Origin: Lacticaseibacillus absianus
Lineage (GTDB): Bacteria > Bacillota > Bacilli > Lactobacillales > Lactobacillaceae
NCBI RefSeq assembly: GCF_013407595.1
Contig: NZ_JABEKX010000001.1
Coordinates: 700,522-764,521, forward strand
DNA length: 64,000 nt
Reading direction: 5' to 3'
The position numbers were made by a program, and so were the translations under genes. The number at the start of each line of letters is the position of its first letter. The first letter of the stretch is position 1. Below the pieces are notes generated by a model. That model was not told where the DNA came from and ran no database searches. It worked only from the letters and a program-made list of their open reading frames with translations. This document shows positions 9,201-19,365 of the stretch, one piece after another.

Positions 9201-12200
9201 CTGATGTCGCGTCTGAGAAGCACCAGGTCTACGCGAACTACTATATGTACCGCAACGCGAAGAACGTCACCGTGTCGATCTACGACGCGGATCCGACCAA
9301 GAGCGCGGACGCGAAGGAACTGCAGAACCTGTACTACATCGACGAAGCCCTCAAGACCGTGTTGTATGCGAATGACTACTACCTCAAGCTGGGAGGCTAC
9401 AGCTTCAACAACCTGCACGAATACGCAGATTGGGACGGGACCATTTTCACAAACGGGGTCTCCACCTCTGTGCCGGACGGTCAGTACTACTACGTGCTGA
9501 AGGCCGAGTCCATGGGGGATGGGTCTGACGAAGACGGGGATGCCGCTGACAACGGCACCAGCCAGACGGTCGTGATGCCGATCAAGGTCGATAGCGTTGC
9601 GCCGACCGCGACCTTCGATAAGGATAGCCTGTACAAGGACGCCCAGGGCAAGACCCACATCAAGGCGACGATCCAAGACGACTACGCCGGCCTGGACAGC
9701 AACTCGATCGTCACGATCGCCGTCAACGGCGAAGTCGAGACCTATGACTACACGCTGGACCAGACCAGCAATGATCAGTCGCAAGACATCGACATCACGC
9801 TGACAGACGAGCAGGCGAGCTACCTGCAGCAAGGGACCAACGACATTCAGGTCGGGGCCTACGATAACGCAGGGAACTTCGGCTCGAGCACCGATCGCCT
9901 GCAGGTGGGTGAAGTTCAAGATCTGTCTGTCACCGATCTGTACGCCGGCATGAGCTTCAACAGCAGCATGGAAGCCCTGACCGAAGGTAAAAACTCGCTG
10001 ACCGGCGACGAGTACTACCAGTACCGGGTCACCGGCTACTACAGCGGTGACAAGCTGTACATCAACGGCACCCCGGCGAAGATCGCCGACGATGGGTCGT
10101 TCACGGCCGACGTCAAGCTACCAAGCGACGGCCAGTGGGTCTTCACCTCTGACGTGCTGAAGAAGAATGTCCTGAAGACGATCAGCACTGAAGGCGACGT
10201 GATCAGCTCCGCGCTGACCCTTGACCAGACCGCGTTTGACACTGACCAGGCCTTCACCGAGTTCACCGGCAAGGTCTCGAACCCGGAGAACGTCGAGAAG
10301 ATCTACTACATCGTCACTGCAGATCGCTCACAAAACGATACGGGCAAGGAAGTGCTCAGCATGACGGGCGGCAAGACCACCGGCGAAGCCGTCGAGGTCA
10401 CGACCGACATGGATAAAGACGGCAACTTCGATACCTCCGTGCCGAACACGTTCGGTGGCTCGACGGTCGTCTTCTACGTCAAGGATAAGTACGGGACGAC
10501 CAAGAACGTGTCCACCACGGTCAAGTCGACCGCCGACGGGAACACGCAACTCGATCCGTCCGACGAATTCGTTCTGTCCGACGGGCTAAGCTTCGGCTAC
10601 AACCTGATCACCTCGAACTTCGCTGGGGGCGGCGTCTTCTCCATGGTCTTCGGGATCATGGGGATCGGGAACTTCTACGATGCCGAGACTGGAGAGGCGA
10701 CGATCTCCGGGAAGGTCCGCGACCAGGCGGATCACATCTACCTTGATCCGGATGGTGAAGGGACCGGCACTGGGACCCTCGAGCTGCCACACCGCACTGC
10801 GGCTGAAGCGCAGGCTGCGGCAGACGGCAAGGGCTACTACGATACGGCGACGCATGAATTTGCGCTGACCTTCCCGCTGAGCAAGGATAAGGCGCGCGTT
10901 GTCTCTGTTCCGCTGACCGCGACGAATGACGTGGATGACGGCAGCGGCAATTACAGCGACGATACGACCCAGCGTGTCCTGTCGACGGGTTCTGTCCAGT
11001 TCCTGATCGACACGGAATCCCCGACTGCGACGATCACCAGCACCGATGGGGAAGACCTGCCGGCGACGGTTTACACGAACCAGGCGGAACAAGACGTCGT
11101 GCTGACGTACGAGAAGGGCGCCGGTTACTACGTCACCCTGAGCGGGACGACCATCTACGCCTCCCAAGATGATGACGTCATCGCGGAAGAAAAAGGCGAC
11201 GTCGACACCATCACCCAGACCTACCACATGACGCTGGCCGAAGGCGAAAACGATCTGAACATCGCCGACACCGACGAAATGGGGAACTCTGGCTCGGACA
11301 GCTACACCGTGTTCTACTACGCGACTGACAAGCTGGCCGCACCGACGCTGGCGCTGAGCTCGACGGACCCAGGTCAAACGGCTGTCACTATCAAAGCGAC
11401 GCAGGGTGAAAAACCAGCGGACGCACCAACCAATGATACCTTCACGATCCAGTACAGCACCAATGGTGGCATGACCTGGCAGAGCTACCGCTCTGGCGTC
11501 ACGGCGGCATCGAACGGGTCGTACCTGTTCCGCACCGTCGACCGCTACGGCAACGCGTCTGATGCGGTCGAGCAGACCATCGATAACATCGGCGATGCGA
11601 CCCCGGCCACGCCAGCCGCACCGGCCGCACCGACCGTGACCGACACGCGCAACGCGGCGAATACTGAGGCGACGCTGACGGCGACCGCAGAAGACGGCGC
11701 GACCATCACCTACAGCACAGATGGTGGTGAGAGCTGGCAGGCGTACACCGAGCCGCTTAAGGTGACCGCAGACGCCACGATCGCGTTCCGCGCCACCACC
11801 GATGCGGGGCCTAGCGACAGCACCACGATCGCCGTGGCCCTGACCGACCCGACTAACCCCGATGAAGGTGACACCACCGACGAGGGGACGTCGACCGATA
11901 ACGGCGAAGGTGACACCACCGACGAGGGGACGTCGACCGATAACGGCGAAGGTGACACCACCGACGACGGGACGTCGACCGATAACGGCGAAGGTGACAC
12001 CACCGACGAGGGGACGTCGACCGATGACGGCGAAGGCGACACCACCGACGAGGGGACGTCGACTGATAATGGCGAAGGTGACACCACCGACGAGGGGACG
12101 CCGACCGATAACGGCGAAGGTGACACCACCGACGAGGGGACGTCGACCGATGACGGCGAAGGTGACACCACCGACGAGGGGACGTCGACCGATGACGGCG

Positions 12201-12490
12201 AAGGTGACACCACCGACGAGGGGACGTCGACCGATAACGGCGATGGCAACACCACCAGCACCGGGACCGGCCGCGCCGCTACTACGCCAGCGAAGACGAC
12301 ACCAGCCGATGAGACTGGGGCGGCGGCCGCAACGACCGGCGCACCGAGTCAGCGTGGCAACCGGACGACCAAGCAGGCGCTGCCGCAGACTGGCGAGCAG
12401 AAGGCGACACTGATCGCGGCACTCGGGACTGCGATGATCGCAGGCCTGGCCGCAGTCGGCGCATTCTTCTCCCGGAAGCGGGCACACTGA
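6242..12490 (+). CDS. Cell-wall-anchored S8 subtilase, lactocepin/PrtP-like
   Basis: 2082 residues. An N-terminal signal peptide (cleavage near residue 37 after VSAA) is followed by a propeptide. The S8 domain has catalytic Asp235 (AIIDSGID), His300 (HGMHVAG) and Ser658 (GTSMSSP), with oxyanion Asn400 (SAGNSG). A PA-type insert lies at about 455-600, as in lactococcal and lactobacillar cell-envelope proteinases. Fn3_5-like and further beta-sandwich domains follow, then two chitobiase-C-like YSTxGGxxWQ motifs, an acidic repeat stalk (about 1874-2000) and a sortase signal LPQTG (2047-2051), hydrophobic helix and RKRAH tail. It should cleave extracellular proteins to feed peptide uptake; a C5a-peptidase-like role is possible. 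The start has GAGG seven bases upstream, and the gene is monocistronic with its own promoter and terminator. Confidence 0.95.
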   Translation: MKHKAMKGARSAVLLSTVIFSAFSNSLPFTEAVVSAATTQVKTLTASKSKLEAALKKATNQKIAAAKAKQQATSQAKSAATLTDQAAAQLAATGADTADMSAKTLKNAQVRLIVTLKADAAIDTLGASDGSADNVAAVEAASQAVIADQASIQAQVEALTGNQVAQEYGYVINGFSIDGTVAQAKAIEQIKGVQSVSVSSVVEKQDTGSSTIGQVTQAQETYGLKGEGTVVAIIDSGIDPSHKDLTLTDPAQAKISQSQAETAIAKLGHGKWYSDKVPYAYNYVDGTSEVVWDNGTSEMHGMHVAGIVAANGHDDGSGDDYVQGVAPEAQLLDMKVFSNSDSINYDDMIIEALEDSVTLGADVVNMSMGTLAANQDNSPEQAAVNAVAAAGVVPVLSAGNSGATDSDDATNVLTDSNPDSSSMGSPATSANAITVASSDNITTTDRAWTITDKTTGKDLFEDRIWMQQSTLSADVISTFEGKQLFFADNASTSISGTDDTFQGETMPGYGTASDFNKAVKGRIAVISRGNGVTFAEKAKNAMLKGAVGVIFIDNDASLNDTPASYGISEGIPTLVLKNNTGLALLKQLDWTPGGTTTDTFSFAKITQTTPTKNGGGISYFSSFGATSTLDFKPDITAPGGSIWSLANEDSYQNMSGTSMSSPYIAGASALVMQALREDGLIVTNSIDESIVNGLDSGLAAFAQRIIDSHNGIDITAADYSDQTNQVVDPEEATKVQTATVSDVIKTILQNTAKPLTDTAHQAITSVRQQGAGEVDVNAALGSRVLATGTGSTTGSVALHEIKNQDNTITVYLSNIGTKTAKYKFSPSTVYRNAADESTGQAAYDQPILTASTKLLSVDGANGAAYDGKTGTIAVEPGKSVAVNIDLDLGTSATQSYVEGYLNFSTVSDDTQAAPDLSVPYMGYYGDWDAVAIAKTGTTDASDLARETYIGYYVNDGAPTDLSDENFVALGLSQDGQTINEDNVAMSTDVASEKHQVYANYYMYRNAKNVTVSIYDADPTKSADAKELQNLYYIDEALKTVLYANDYYLKLGGYSFNNLHEYADWDGTIFTNGVSTSVPDGQYYYVLKAESMGDGSDEDGDAADNGTSQTVVMPIKVDSVAPTATFDKDSLYKDAQGKTHIKATIQDDYAGLDSNSIVTIAVNGEVETYDYTLDQTSNDQSQDIDITLTDEQASYLQQGTNDIQVGAYDNAGNFGSSTDRLQVGEVQDLSVTDLYAGMSFNSSMEALTEGKNSLTGDEYYQYRVTGYYSGDKLYINGTPAKIADDGSFTADVKLPSDGQWVFTSDVLKKNVLKTISTEGDVISSALTLDQTAFDTDQAFTEFTGKVSNPENVEKIYYIVTADRSQNDTGKEVLSMTGGKTTGEAVEVTTDMDKDGNFDTSVPNTFGGSTVVFYVKDKYGTTKNVSTTVKSTADGNTQLDPSDEFVLSDGLSFGYNLITSNFAGGGVFSMVFGIMGIGNFYDAETGEATISGKVRDQADHIYLDPDGEGTGTGTLELPHRTAAEAQAAADGKGYYDTATHEFALTFPLSKDKARVVSVPLTATNDVDDGSGNYSDDTTQRVLSTGSVQFLIDTESPTATITSTDGEDLPATVYTNQAEQDVVLTYEKGAGYYVTLSGTTIYASQDDDVIAEEKGDVDTITQTYHMTLAEGENDLNIADTDEMGNSGSDSYTVFYYATDKLAAPTLALSSTDPGQTAVTIKATQGEKPADAPTNDTFTIQYSTNGGMTWQSYRSGVTAASNGSYLFRTVDRYGNASDAVEQTIDNIGDATPATPAAPAAPTVTDTRNAANTEATLTATAEDGATITYSTDGGESWQAYTEPLKVTADATIAFRATTDAGPSDSTTIAVALTDPTNPDEGDTTDEGTSTDNGEGDTTDEGTSTDNGEGDTTDDGTSTDNGEGDTTDEGTSTDDGEGDTTDEGTSTDNGEGDTTDEGTPTDNGEGDTTDEGTSTDDGEGDTTDEGTSTDDGEGDTTDEGTSTDNGDGNTTSTGTGRAATTPAKTTPADETGAAAATTGAPSQRGNRTTKQALPQTGEQKATLIAALGTAMIAGLAAVGAFFSRKRAH
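11861..12238 (+). repeat. Nine tandem 42-bp repeats encoding an acidic stalk
   Basis: A 14-residue unit (GEGDTTDEGTSTDN with D/N and S/P variants) is repeated about nine times in frame just before the sortase anchor of the subtilase. The units are nearly identical at the DNA level, so copy number should vary by slippage or recombination. The stalk probably spans the wall and displays the catalytic domain. Confidence 0.92.
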
Positions 12491-12506
12491 TCGATCGAAC
12501 GTTAGA

Positions 12507-12544
12507 ACACCAGCATGCGGGTGACCGCAGGCTGGTGTTTTTTT
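12507..12544 (+). terminator. Intrinsic terminator of the subtilase gene
   Basis: Stem ACACCAGC/GCTGGTGT with an internal GCGG/CCGC dyad, followed by TTTTTT, 17 bases after the stop. Confidence 0.85.
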
Positions 12545-12656
12545 GGTCGGGCGCGGTTGACAAGGCTGACGGTTCATGGAACACTACGATGAGTGCGCTT
12601 GGGCGCAAAATTCCCGCTTCGTGAATGACGTGGTGGGCAGAGCAGGAGGACGAGTT

Positions 12657-14099
12657 GTGTTACGTGGGCTATTGAAGCGGATGACCCTGAGGGAAGATCC
12701 AGGCGTGTATGAGGATAAAGATTCTCACTTGCCACGGGTGCTGACCATCAAGGATTTTCTGGCGCTGGGGGTCGGGACGATCGTGTCGACCACGATCTTC
12801 ACGCTGCCAGGGGTGGTGGCGGCCGATCACGCCGGGCCGGCGGTCGCGCTGTCCTGCCTGCTGGCGGCGGTGGTCGCCGGGTTAGTCGCCTTCGCCTACG
12901 CGGAGATGGCCGCGGCGATGCCGTTCGCCGGATCCGCCTACTCGTGGATCAACGTGGTCTTCGGGGAGATCTTCGGTTGGATCGCCGGGTGGGCGCTGTT
13001 GGCGGAGTACTTCATCGCCGTCGCCTTCGTCGCATCGGGGCTGTCGGCCAACTTCCGCGGCCTGCTGACGACGTTCGGGTGGACGATGCCCGCCAGCCTC
13101 AGCAATCCGCTGGGCACAGCCGGTGGGGTCGTTGACCTCGTTGCGGTCGGCGTGATCGTCCTCGTCGGGGTGCTGCTGTCGCGCGGGGTGGCCGAAGCAG
13201 CGCGGGTCGAAAACGTTCTGGTCGTGCTCAAAGTCATCGCGATCCTCGCCTTCGTCGGGATCGGCGTGACGCAGCTGCACCTTGAGCACTACACGCCGTT
13301 CATCCCGGCGTTTCACCTGAATCCGGACGGGACGGCGTTCGGCGGCTGGCGCGGGATCTATGCTGGGGTCTCGATGATCTTCCTCGCGTACATCGGCTTT
13401 GATTCCATCGCCGCCAACTCGGCCGAGGCCAAGGACCCGGCCAAAACCATGCCCCGTGGTATCATCGGCAGCCTGATCATCGCGGTCACGCTGTTCATGG
13501 CGGTCTCCTTGGTCCTCGTCGGGATGTTTCACTACCATCACTACGCCAGCGTTGCGGATCCGGTCGGCTGGGCGCTGCGTCACGCCGGGTTCACCGGCGC
13601 GGCGACGGTGATCGAAGCCGTGGCGGTCGTCGGGATGTTCACCGCGTTGATCGGCATGATGATGGCCGGCTCGCGCCTGCTGTACAGCTTCGGGCGCGAT
13701 GGCATGCTGCCACGCTTTCTCGGTCAACTGACACCGGGCAAGGGCCTGCCGAACCACGCGCTGGCCGTGCTGTCGGTGATCGGTGTGGTGATCGGGGCGT
13801 TCTTCCCGTTCAAGTTCCTGGCCCAGCTGATCTCGGCGGGGACGCTGATCGCGTTCATGTTCGTCTCGCTTGGGATCTACCGGTTGCGCCCGCGTGAAGG
13901 CCAAGACATCGCGGATCCGGCGTTCAAAATGCCGTTGTACCCCGTGATGCCGGCACTGGCGTTCCTTGGCGCATTGGTGGTGTTCCTCGGGCTGGACATT
14001 CAGGCCAAGCTTTACTCGGGCGGGTGGTTCCTGATCGGGTTGATCGTCTACCTTGCCTATCGCATCCGCCACTCGGCACTGAGTGATCAGGGGCACTGA
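12657..14099 (+). CDS. APC-family amino-acid permease (YfnA/CAT-like)
   Basis: 480 residues from a GTG start, chosen because AGCAGGAGGA lies nine bases upstream; the open frame extends back to 12576 but has no ribosome site there. The protein has about 12 membrane segments, with the APC helix-1 motif GVGTIVSTTIF and the helix-6 region (FLAYIGFDSIA, then NSAEAKDPAKTMPRG) typical of cationic-amino-acid-transporter-type permeases. It probably imports an amino acid with a proton; the substrate is uncertain. It follows the protease terminator and precedes the metE leader. Confidence 0.85.
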   Translation: MLRGLLKRMTLREDPGVYEDKDSHLPRVLTIKDFLALGVGTIVSTTIFTLPGVVAADHAGPAVALSCLLAAVVAGLVAFAYAEMAAAMPFAGSAYSWINVVFGEIFGWIAGWALLAEYFIAVAFVASGLSANFRGLLTTFGWTMPASLSNPLGTAGGVVDLVAVGVIVLVGVLLSRGVAEAARVENVLVVLKVIAILAFVGIGVTQLHLEHYTPFIPAFHLNPDGTAFGGWRGIYAGVSMIFLAYIGFDSIAANSAEAKDPAKTMPRGIIGSLIIAVTLFMAVSLVLVGMFHYHHYASVADPVGWALRHAGFTGAATVIEAVAVVGMFTALIGMMMAGSRLLYSFGRDGMLPRFLGQLTPGKGLPNHALAVLSVIGVVIGAFFPFKFLAQLISAGTLIAFMFVSLGIYRLRPREGQDIADPAFKMPLYPVMPALAFLGALVVFLGLDIQAKLYSGGWFLIGLIVYLAYRIRHSALSDQGH

Positions 14100-14132
14100 C
14101 GAGGCCGTGACGATAAAAATCGCGCGGATGTG

Positions 14133-14161
14133 TTGACAGGGCCCCGCGATGCGGGTACACT
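14133..14161 (+). promoter_or_regulatory. Promoter of metE-metF
   Basis: Consensus TTGACA (14133-14138), exactly 17 bp, then TACACT (14156-14161). Transcription would begin near 14168, at the 5' edge of the T-box leader. Confidence 0.85.
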
Positions 14162-14167
14162 GAGATA

Positions 14168-14456
14168 AATATTAAAGAGCGATTAAAAGATGAGTAGGGT
14201 CTCCCCGGTGATCACAGCGAGCTGCGTTGGATGAGAAGCAGTATGATCGGCGACCCGAAGATGGTCTTGGTTACGCTTGGGATCCGAGCTTCGGTTAGGG
14301 CCCCATGGGGACGCCCATTACAGCGTTCGGGTCTCGCCCGCTTTTTGGGGCCGGACCGATCGAGGCCGTCAGCGTGAGCTGGCGGCGAACCAAGGTGGTA
14401 TCACAGCGGCGCTGTCCTTGTTGCACACATTCGTGTGCAGCAGGGGCGGCGCTTTT
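14168..14456 (+). promoter_or_regulatory. T-box riboswitch (methionine specifier) with terminator
   Basis: The roughly 290-nt leader has the T-box order: a stem I 5' strand with GAGTA (S-turn type), an AGCGAGCTGCG...GAAGCAG distal element, and the 3' strand GACCCGAAG-ATG-GTC whose specifier-loop codon is ATG (14261-14263, Met). The T-box core AAGGTGGTATCAC lies at about 14393-14405, followed by a long terminator stem (GCGCTGTCC... with ...GGGGCGGCGC) ending in TTTTT at 14452-14456. Uncharged tRNA-Met should favour the antiterminator and switch on metE-metF. The specifier assignment comes from pairing GGGTC with GACCC around the loop; I did not fold it computationally. Confidence 0.85.
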
Positions 14457-14483
14457 TCGTCGCTCAAAAAAAGGAGAACACTC

Positions 14484-16772
14484 ATGACAAAAACGATTAT
14501 CGGCTATCCACGTATCGGTGCACACCGTGAATTGAAGTTCGCGACGCAGAAGTATTTCAAACAGGCGATCACGGCTGCGGACCTGCAGGCGACTGGCGCG
14601 ACCCTGCGCCGCACCAACTGGGCGACGCTACAGGCGGCCGGGCTCGACCAGATCCCGACCGGTGACTTCTCGTTCTTCGACACGACGCTGGACACCGCCT
14701 TCTTGCTGAACATCGTGCCGGCGCGCTACCAGGCGTTGGGCCTGGCGCCGCTCGATGAGTACTTCGCGTTGGCCCGCGGCTATCAAGGCCCGGCGGGGGA
14801 CGTCAAGGCGCTGTCGATGAAGAAGTGGTTCAACACCAACTACCACTACCTGCAACCGGAATTCGACCAAGACACGACGATCACGGTCGGGGACTGGCAG
14901 TTGTTCGACCAGTTCCAAGAGGCCAAAGCGCAAGGGCTCAACGCCCGGCCGAGCCTGGTCGGGCCGTACACCCTGTTGCGGTTGAGCCGCTTTCTCGACG
15001 GGCGGACGCCGCGCGACTTCACGGTGGCCCTGGTCGCGGCGTACACGACGATCCTCGCCAAGCTTGTGGCCTTGGGGGCCGAGTGGATCCAGATCGACGA
15101 ACCCGCGCTGGTGTTCGACCAAAGCGATGCGGACTTGGCGCTGTTCCACGACCTGTACGCGCCACTGCTAGCGGCCAAGGGTGACGCGAAGATCCTGCTT
15201 CAGACGTACTTCGGTGACGTGCGGGATTCCTACGCGACGCTGACGACGCTGGCCTTTGACGGCCTGGGGCTGGACTTCGTCGAAGGCCGCACGGAGAACC
15301 TGCGGCTGGTCACGGCGGGCTTCCCGAGCGACAAGGTGCTGTTCGCTGGGTTGATCAACGGTAAGAACATCTGGCGGAGCAACTACCAGACGGTCCTGGA
15401 CACCTACTACGCGTTGCGCAAGGCGACCGAGCTGATCATCCTGTCGACCTCGACGTCACTGCTGCACGTGCCATACACCACGGCCAACGAGACGCAGATC
15501 GCGCCGAGCGAGCTCGCGCACCTGGCGTTTGCCGAGCAGAAGCTGACCGAGCTGGCGGAGCTAGACGAGATCCGCGCCCACGGCACGGCCAGCCCGGCCT
15601 TTGCGGCCAACCAGCAGCTGTTCGCGACGCCGCGCGTAGCCGCAGACCCCGTGATTGCGGCGAAGATCGCGGCGCTGACCCCGGCGGATTACAAGCGTGA
15701 ACCAGCGCGCAGCCTGCGCCTGCGTGAGCAAGCGGACACGCTGGGCCTGCCGGTGCTGCCGACGACGACGATCGGCTCCTTCCCGCAGACGGCGGCCGTA
15801 CGCAAGAACCGCGCGCAGCTGCGCAAAGGGGCGATCACCGAAGCCGCCTACACTGAGTTCAACCACGCGGAGACGCGGCGCTGGTTGCGTCTGCAGGAGG
15901 AGCTGGGGCTGGACGTGCTGGTGCACGGGGAGTTTGAACGCAACGACATGGTCGAGTATTTTGGCGAGAACCTTGCGGGCTTCCGCTTTACCGAGAACGG
16001 GTGGGTCCAGTCTTACGGGACCCGTGGCGTGAAGCCGCCGATCATCTGGGGCGACGTTGCCCGCACGCGCCCGATCACGGTCGCGGAGACGGTCTACGCG
16101 CAGAGCCAGACGGATAAGCCGGTCAAGGGGATGCTGACGGGGCCGGTGACGATCCTTAACTGGTCGTTCCCGCGCGCCGACGTCTCGCCGAAGCTGTCCA
16201 CCGAACAGATCGCCTTGGCGCTGGCCGAAGAGACGCTGGACCTCGAAGCCCACGGTATCCGTTACATCCAGATCGACGAGCCGGCGCTGCGCGAGAATTT
16301 GCCGTTGCGTCAAAAAGACTGGTACACCGCTTACCTCGACTGGGCCGTTCCGGCTTTTCGCTTGGTGTCTGCCCAAGTCCAACCGACCACGCAGATCCAC
16401 ACGCACATGTGCTACTCCGAATTCGCCGACATCATCGACGCGATCGACGCCTTGGATGCCGATGTGATCTCCTTTGAGGCGGCGCGCGCCGACCTGACGC
16501 TCCTGGATGTGCTGCAGGAGACCCACTTCGAGACGCATGTCGGCCCCGGGGTCTATGATATCCACTCCCCGCGCGTGCCATCGGTCGATGAGATCGTCGG
16601 GATCATCCATCAGATCCTCGACCGCCTGCCGGTCGAGAACGTCTGGATCAACCCGGACTGCGGCTTGAAGACGCGTGAGGAACCCGAGACACTGGCCAGC
16701 CTGCGCAACTTGGTCGCGGCGACCCAGCAGGTACGAAAGGAACTCGTCCATGAAAGTCAACCAGCTCTTTAA
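14484..16772 (+). CDS. metE: Cobalamin-independent methionine synthase
   Basis: 762 residues. It transfers the methyl group of 5-methyltetrahydropteroyl-polyglutamate to homocysteine to make methionine. The N-terminus TIIGYPRIG is the family hallmark. The C-terminal barrel carries the zinc/homocysteine site: IHTHMCYSEF (His and Cys) and NPDCGLKTR (second Cys). The start at 14484 follows AAAAAAAGGAG; the frame is open far upstream, but that part is the T-box leader. Its last 23 bases overlap metF, which supplies the methyl donor, so both are co-expressed under the Met T-box. Confidence 0.97.
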   Translation: MTKTIIGYPRIGAHRELKFATQKYFKQAITAADLQATGATLRRTNWATLQAAGLDQIPTGDFSFFDTTLDTAFLLNIVPARYQALGLAPLDEYFALARGYQGPAGDVKALSMKKWFNTNYHYLQPEFDQDTTITVGDWQLFDQFQEAKAQGLNARPSLVGPYTLLRLSRFLDGRTPRDFTVALVAAYTTILAKLVALGAEWIQIDEPALVFDQSDADLALFHDLYAPLLAAKGDAKILLQTYFGDVRDSYATLTTLAFDGLGLDFVEGRTENLRLVTAGFPSDKVLFAGLINGKNIWRSNYQTVLDTYYALRKATELIILSTSTSLLHVPYTTANETQIAPSELAHLAFAEQKLTELAELDEIRAHGTASPAFAANQQLFATPRVAADPVIAAKIAALTPADYKREPARSLRLREQADTLGLPVLPTTTIGSFPQTAAVRKNRAQLRKGAITEAAYTEFNHAETRRWLRLQEELGLDVLVHGEFERNDMVEYFGENLAGFRFTENGWVQSYGTRGVKPPIIWGDVARTRPITVAETVYAQSQTDKPVKGMLTGPVTILNWSFPRADVSPKLSTEQIALALAEETLDLEAHGIRYIQIDEPALRENLPLRQKDWYTAYLDWAVPAFRLVSAQVQPTTQIHTHMCYSEFADIIDAIDALDADVISFEAARADLTLLDVLQETHFETHVGPGVYDIHSPRVPSVDEIVGIIHQILDRLPVENVWINPDCGLKTREEPETLASLRNLVAATQQVRKELVHESQPAL

Positions 16773-17622
16773 TGAAGGCCAGGTGATCTCCTTTGAGGTC
16801 TTCCCGCCGCGCCTGCGCGACCCGCAGGCCGACCTGCGGCGCATCGATGACACCGTCGCCGCGATCGCCGATCTGGCGCCAGGTTTCGTCTCCGTCACGT
16901 TTGGTGCCGGGGGCACGACGCACCGCGCCGGTACGCTTGAATTGGCCGCGCGGCTCAAAGACACTTACGGGATCGAGCCCGTCGCCCACCTGCCCGCGGC
17001 GCAGCTGAGCACACCGGCGGTCGATCAGCTGTTGGGGGAGTTCCAGGCCAGCGGGATCGAGAACCTCCTGGCGCTGCGCGGCGACATTCCCGTCGGTGGG
17101 CGGGTGGCGAATGATTTTGCCCACGCCAGCGACCTGATCGCACACATTCACGCGTTCGGTGACTTTGCAGTGGCCGGCGCCTGTTACCCAGAGGGCCACC
17201 CGGAGTCGCCGAGCGTGGTGGCGGACATCCGTCACTTGCGCACCAAGGTGGACAGCGGCGCCGACTGGTTGATCAGTCAGTTGTTCTTCGACAACCAGCA
17301 GTTCTACCAGTTCCAGGAGCGTGCCGCGTGCGCCGGGATCACGGTGCCGATCTCCGCGGGGGTGATGCCGGTCTTGAACCTGCACCAGATCGAGCACATG
17401 GCGACGATGAACGGCGTCACGCTCCCGCCCAAATTCACGTCGATGATGGCGCGCTACGCCGACAACAAGGCGGCGATGCGCGACGCCGGCATCGCGTATG
17501 CGATCGATCAGATCGTCGACCTGCTGGTGCACGGCGTGCGGGGGATCCACATCTACACGATGGACAACCCGACCGTTGCGCGGCGCATCGTCGAAGCCGT
17601 CGGCACGCTGGCGCGCGCGTGA
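16750..17622 (+). CDS. metF: 5,10-methylenetetrahydrofolate reductase
   Basis: 290 residues, FAD-dependent TIM barrel. Motifs: ISFEVFPPR near the N-terminus (substrate Glu in the FEVFPP segment), VTFGAGGTT, LALRGDIP, YPEGHPES and DWLISQLFFD. It reduces 5,10-methylene-THF to 5-methyl-THF for MetE. The ATG at 16750 has GAAAGGA upstream and lies inside the 3' end of metE (23-base overlap), indicating tight coupling. Confidence 0.96.
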   Translation: MKVNQLFNEGQVISFEVFPPRLRDPQADLRRIDDTVAAIADLAPGFVSVTFGAGGTTHRAGTLELAARLKDTYGIEPVAHLPAAQLSTPAVDQLLGEFQASGIENLLALRGDIPVGGRVANDFAHASDLIAHIHAFGDFAVAGACYPEGHPESPSVVADIRHLRTKVDSGADWLISQLFFDNQQFYQFQERAACAGITVPISAGVMPVLNLHQIEHMATMNGVTLPPKFTSMMARYADNKAAMRDAGIAYAIDQIVDLLVHGVRGIHIYTMDNPTVARRIVEAVGTLARA

Positions 17623-17629
17623 TCGCGCC

Positions 17630-17665
17630 AAGCCCTCACCGGGATGCATGCCGGTGAGGGCTTTG
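17630..17665 (+). terminator. Probable terminator of metE-metF
   Basis: Strong stem AAGCCCTCACCGG/CCGGTGAGGGCTT with loop GATGCATG. The T-run after it is only three bases, so efficiency is uncertain. Confidence 0.6.
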
Positions 17666-17752
17666 GTGCCTTCGGCCAGGATGAGGGACTAAACCCGAAC
17701 AATGACGTTTTTGTGTCGTTTTGGCGCCGGCGCGACCGGCTGGCGGTCAGTG

Positions 17753-17761
17753 TGGTAAACT
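17753..17761 (+). promoter_or_regulatory. Extended -10 promoter of gdhA
   Basis: TGG-TAAACT forms an extended -10 element 33 bp before the ATG; no good -35 hexamer is at 16-18 bp. The same TGGTAAACT motif precedes relQ at 51601. Confidence 0.5.
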
Positions 17762-17763
17762 AA

Positions 17764-19137
<1,374 letters not shown>

Positions 19138-19241
19138 GGCGCCCGCCTGCCCGCCGACGTGGTCGAGGCGGGACAAACCGCGCGATTCAGACCATGAAAG
19201 CGCATTTAGGCGACAAATGATTAGGTGTTTTGGCGCGAACG

Positions 19242-19365
19242 TGTTATACTGGGGTCACCGTGATAGATGAATTGAGAGCCAGATGTGTTTTGGCATTAAT
19301 GGATTTCTTTCATTGATTACCGGCTGTTTCGTCACTATAGGTTTAATATGAAGGAGATTCATACA
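19242..19365 (+). promoter_or_regulatory. Cold-shock gene promoter and long 5' leader
   Basis: TG-T-TATACT at 19242-19250 is a strong extended -10. Transcription from about 19257 would give a leader of roughly 110 nt before the ATG, AT-rich compared with its surroundings. Long leaders that refold with temperature are established for cspA-family mRNAs; whether this one does so is inference. Confidence 0.55.

Noticed and set aside
11861-12238. Direct repeats considered as CRISPR or integration sites
   Set aside because: They are in-frame 42-bp units within the subtilase coding sequence with no unique spacers.
10586-12577. A 663-codon open frame antisense to the subtilase gene
   Set aside because: It has repetitive Arg/Gly/Val composition produced by the other strand of a GC-rich gene and its 42-bp repeats, no ribosome site and no recognisable domain. 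The plus-strand subtilase is unambiguous.
12557-12590. Promoter for the APC permease (TTGACA at 12557)
   Set aside because: The best -10 candidate (TACGAT) is 22 bp away, too far; no hexamer at 16-18 bp. Left unannotated.
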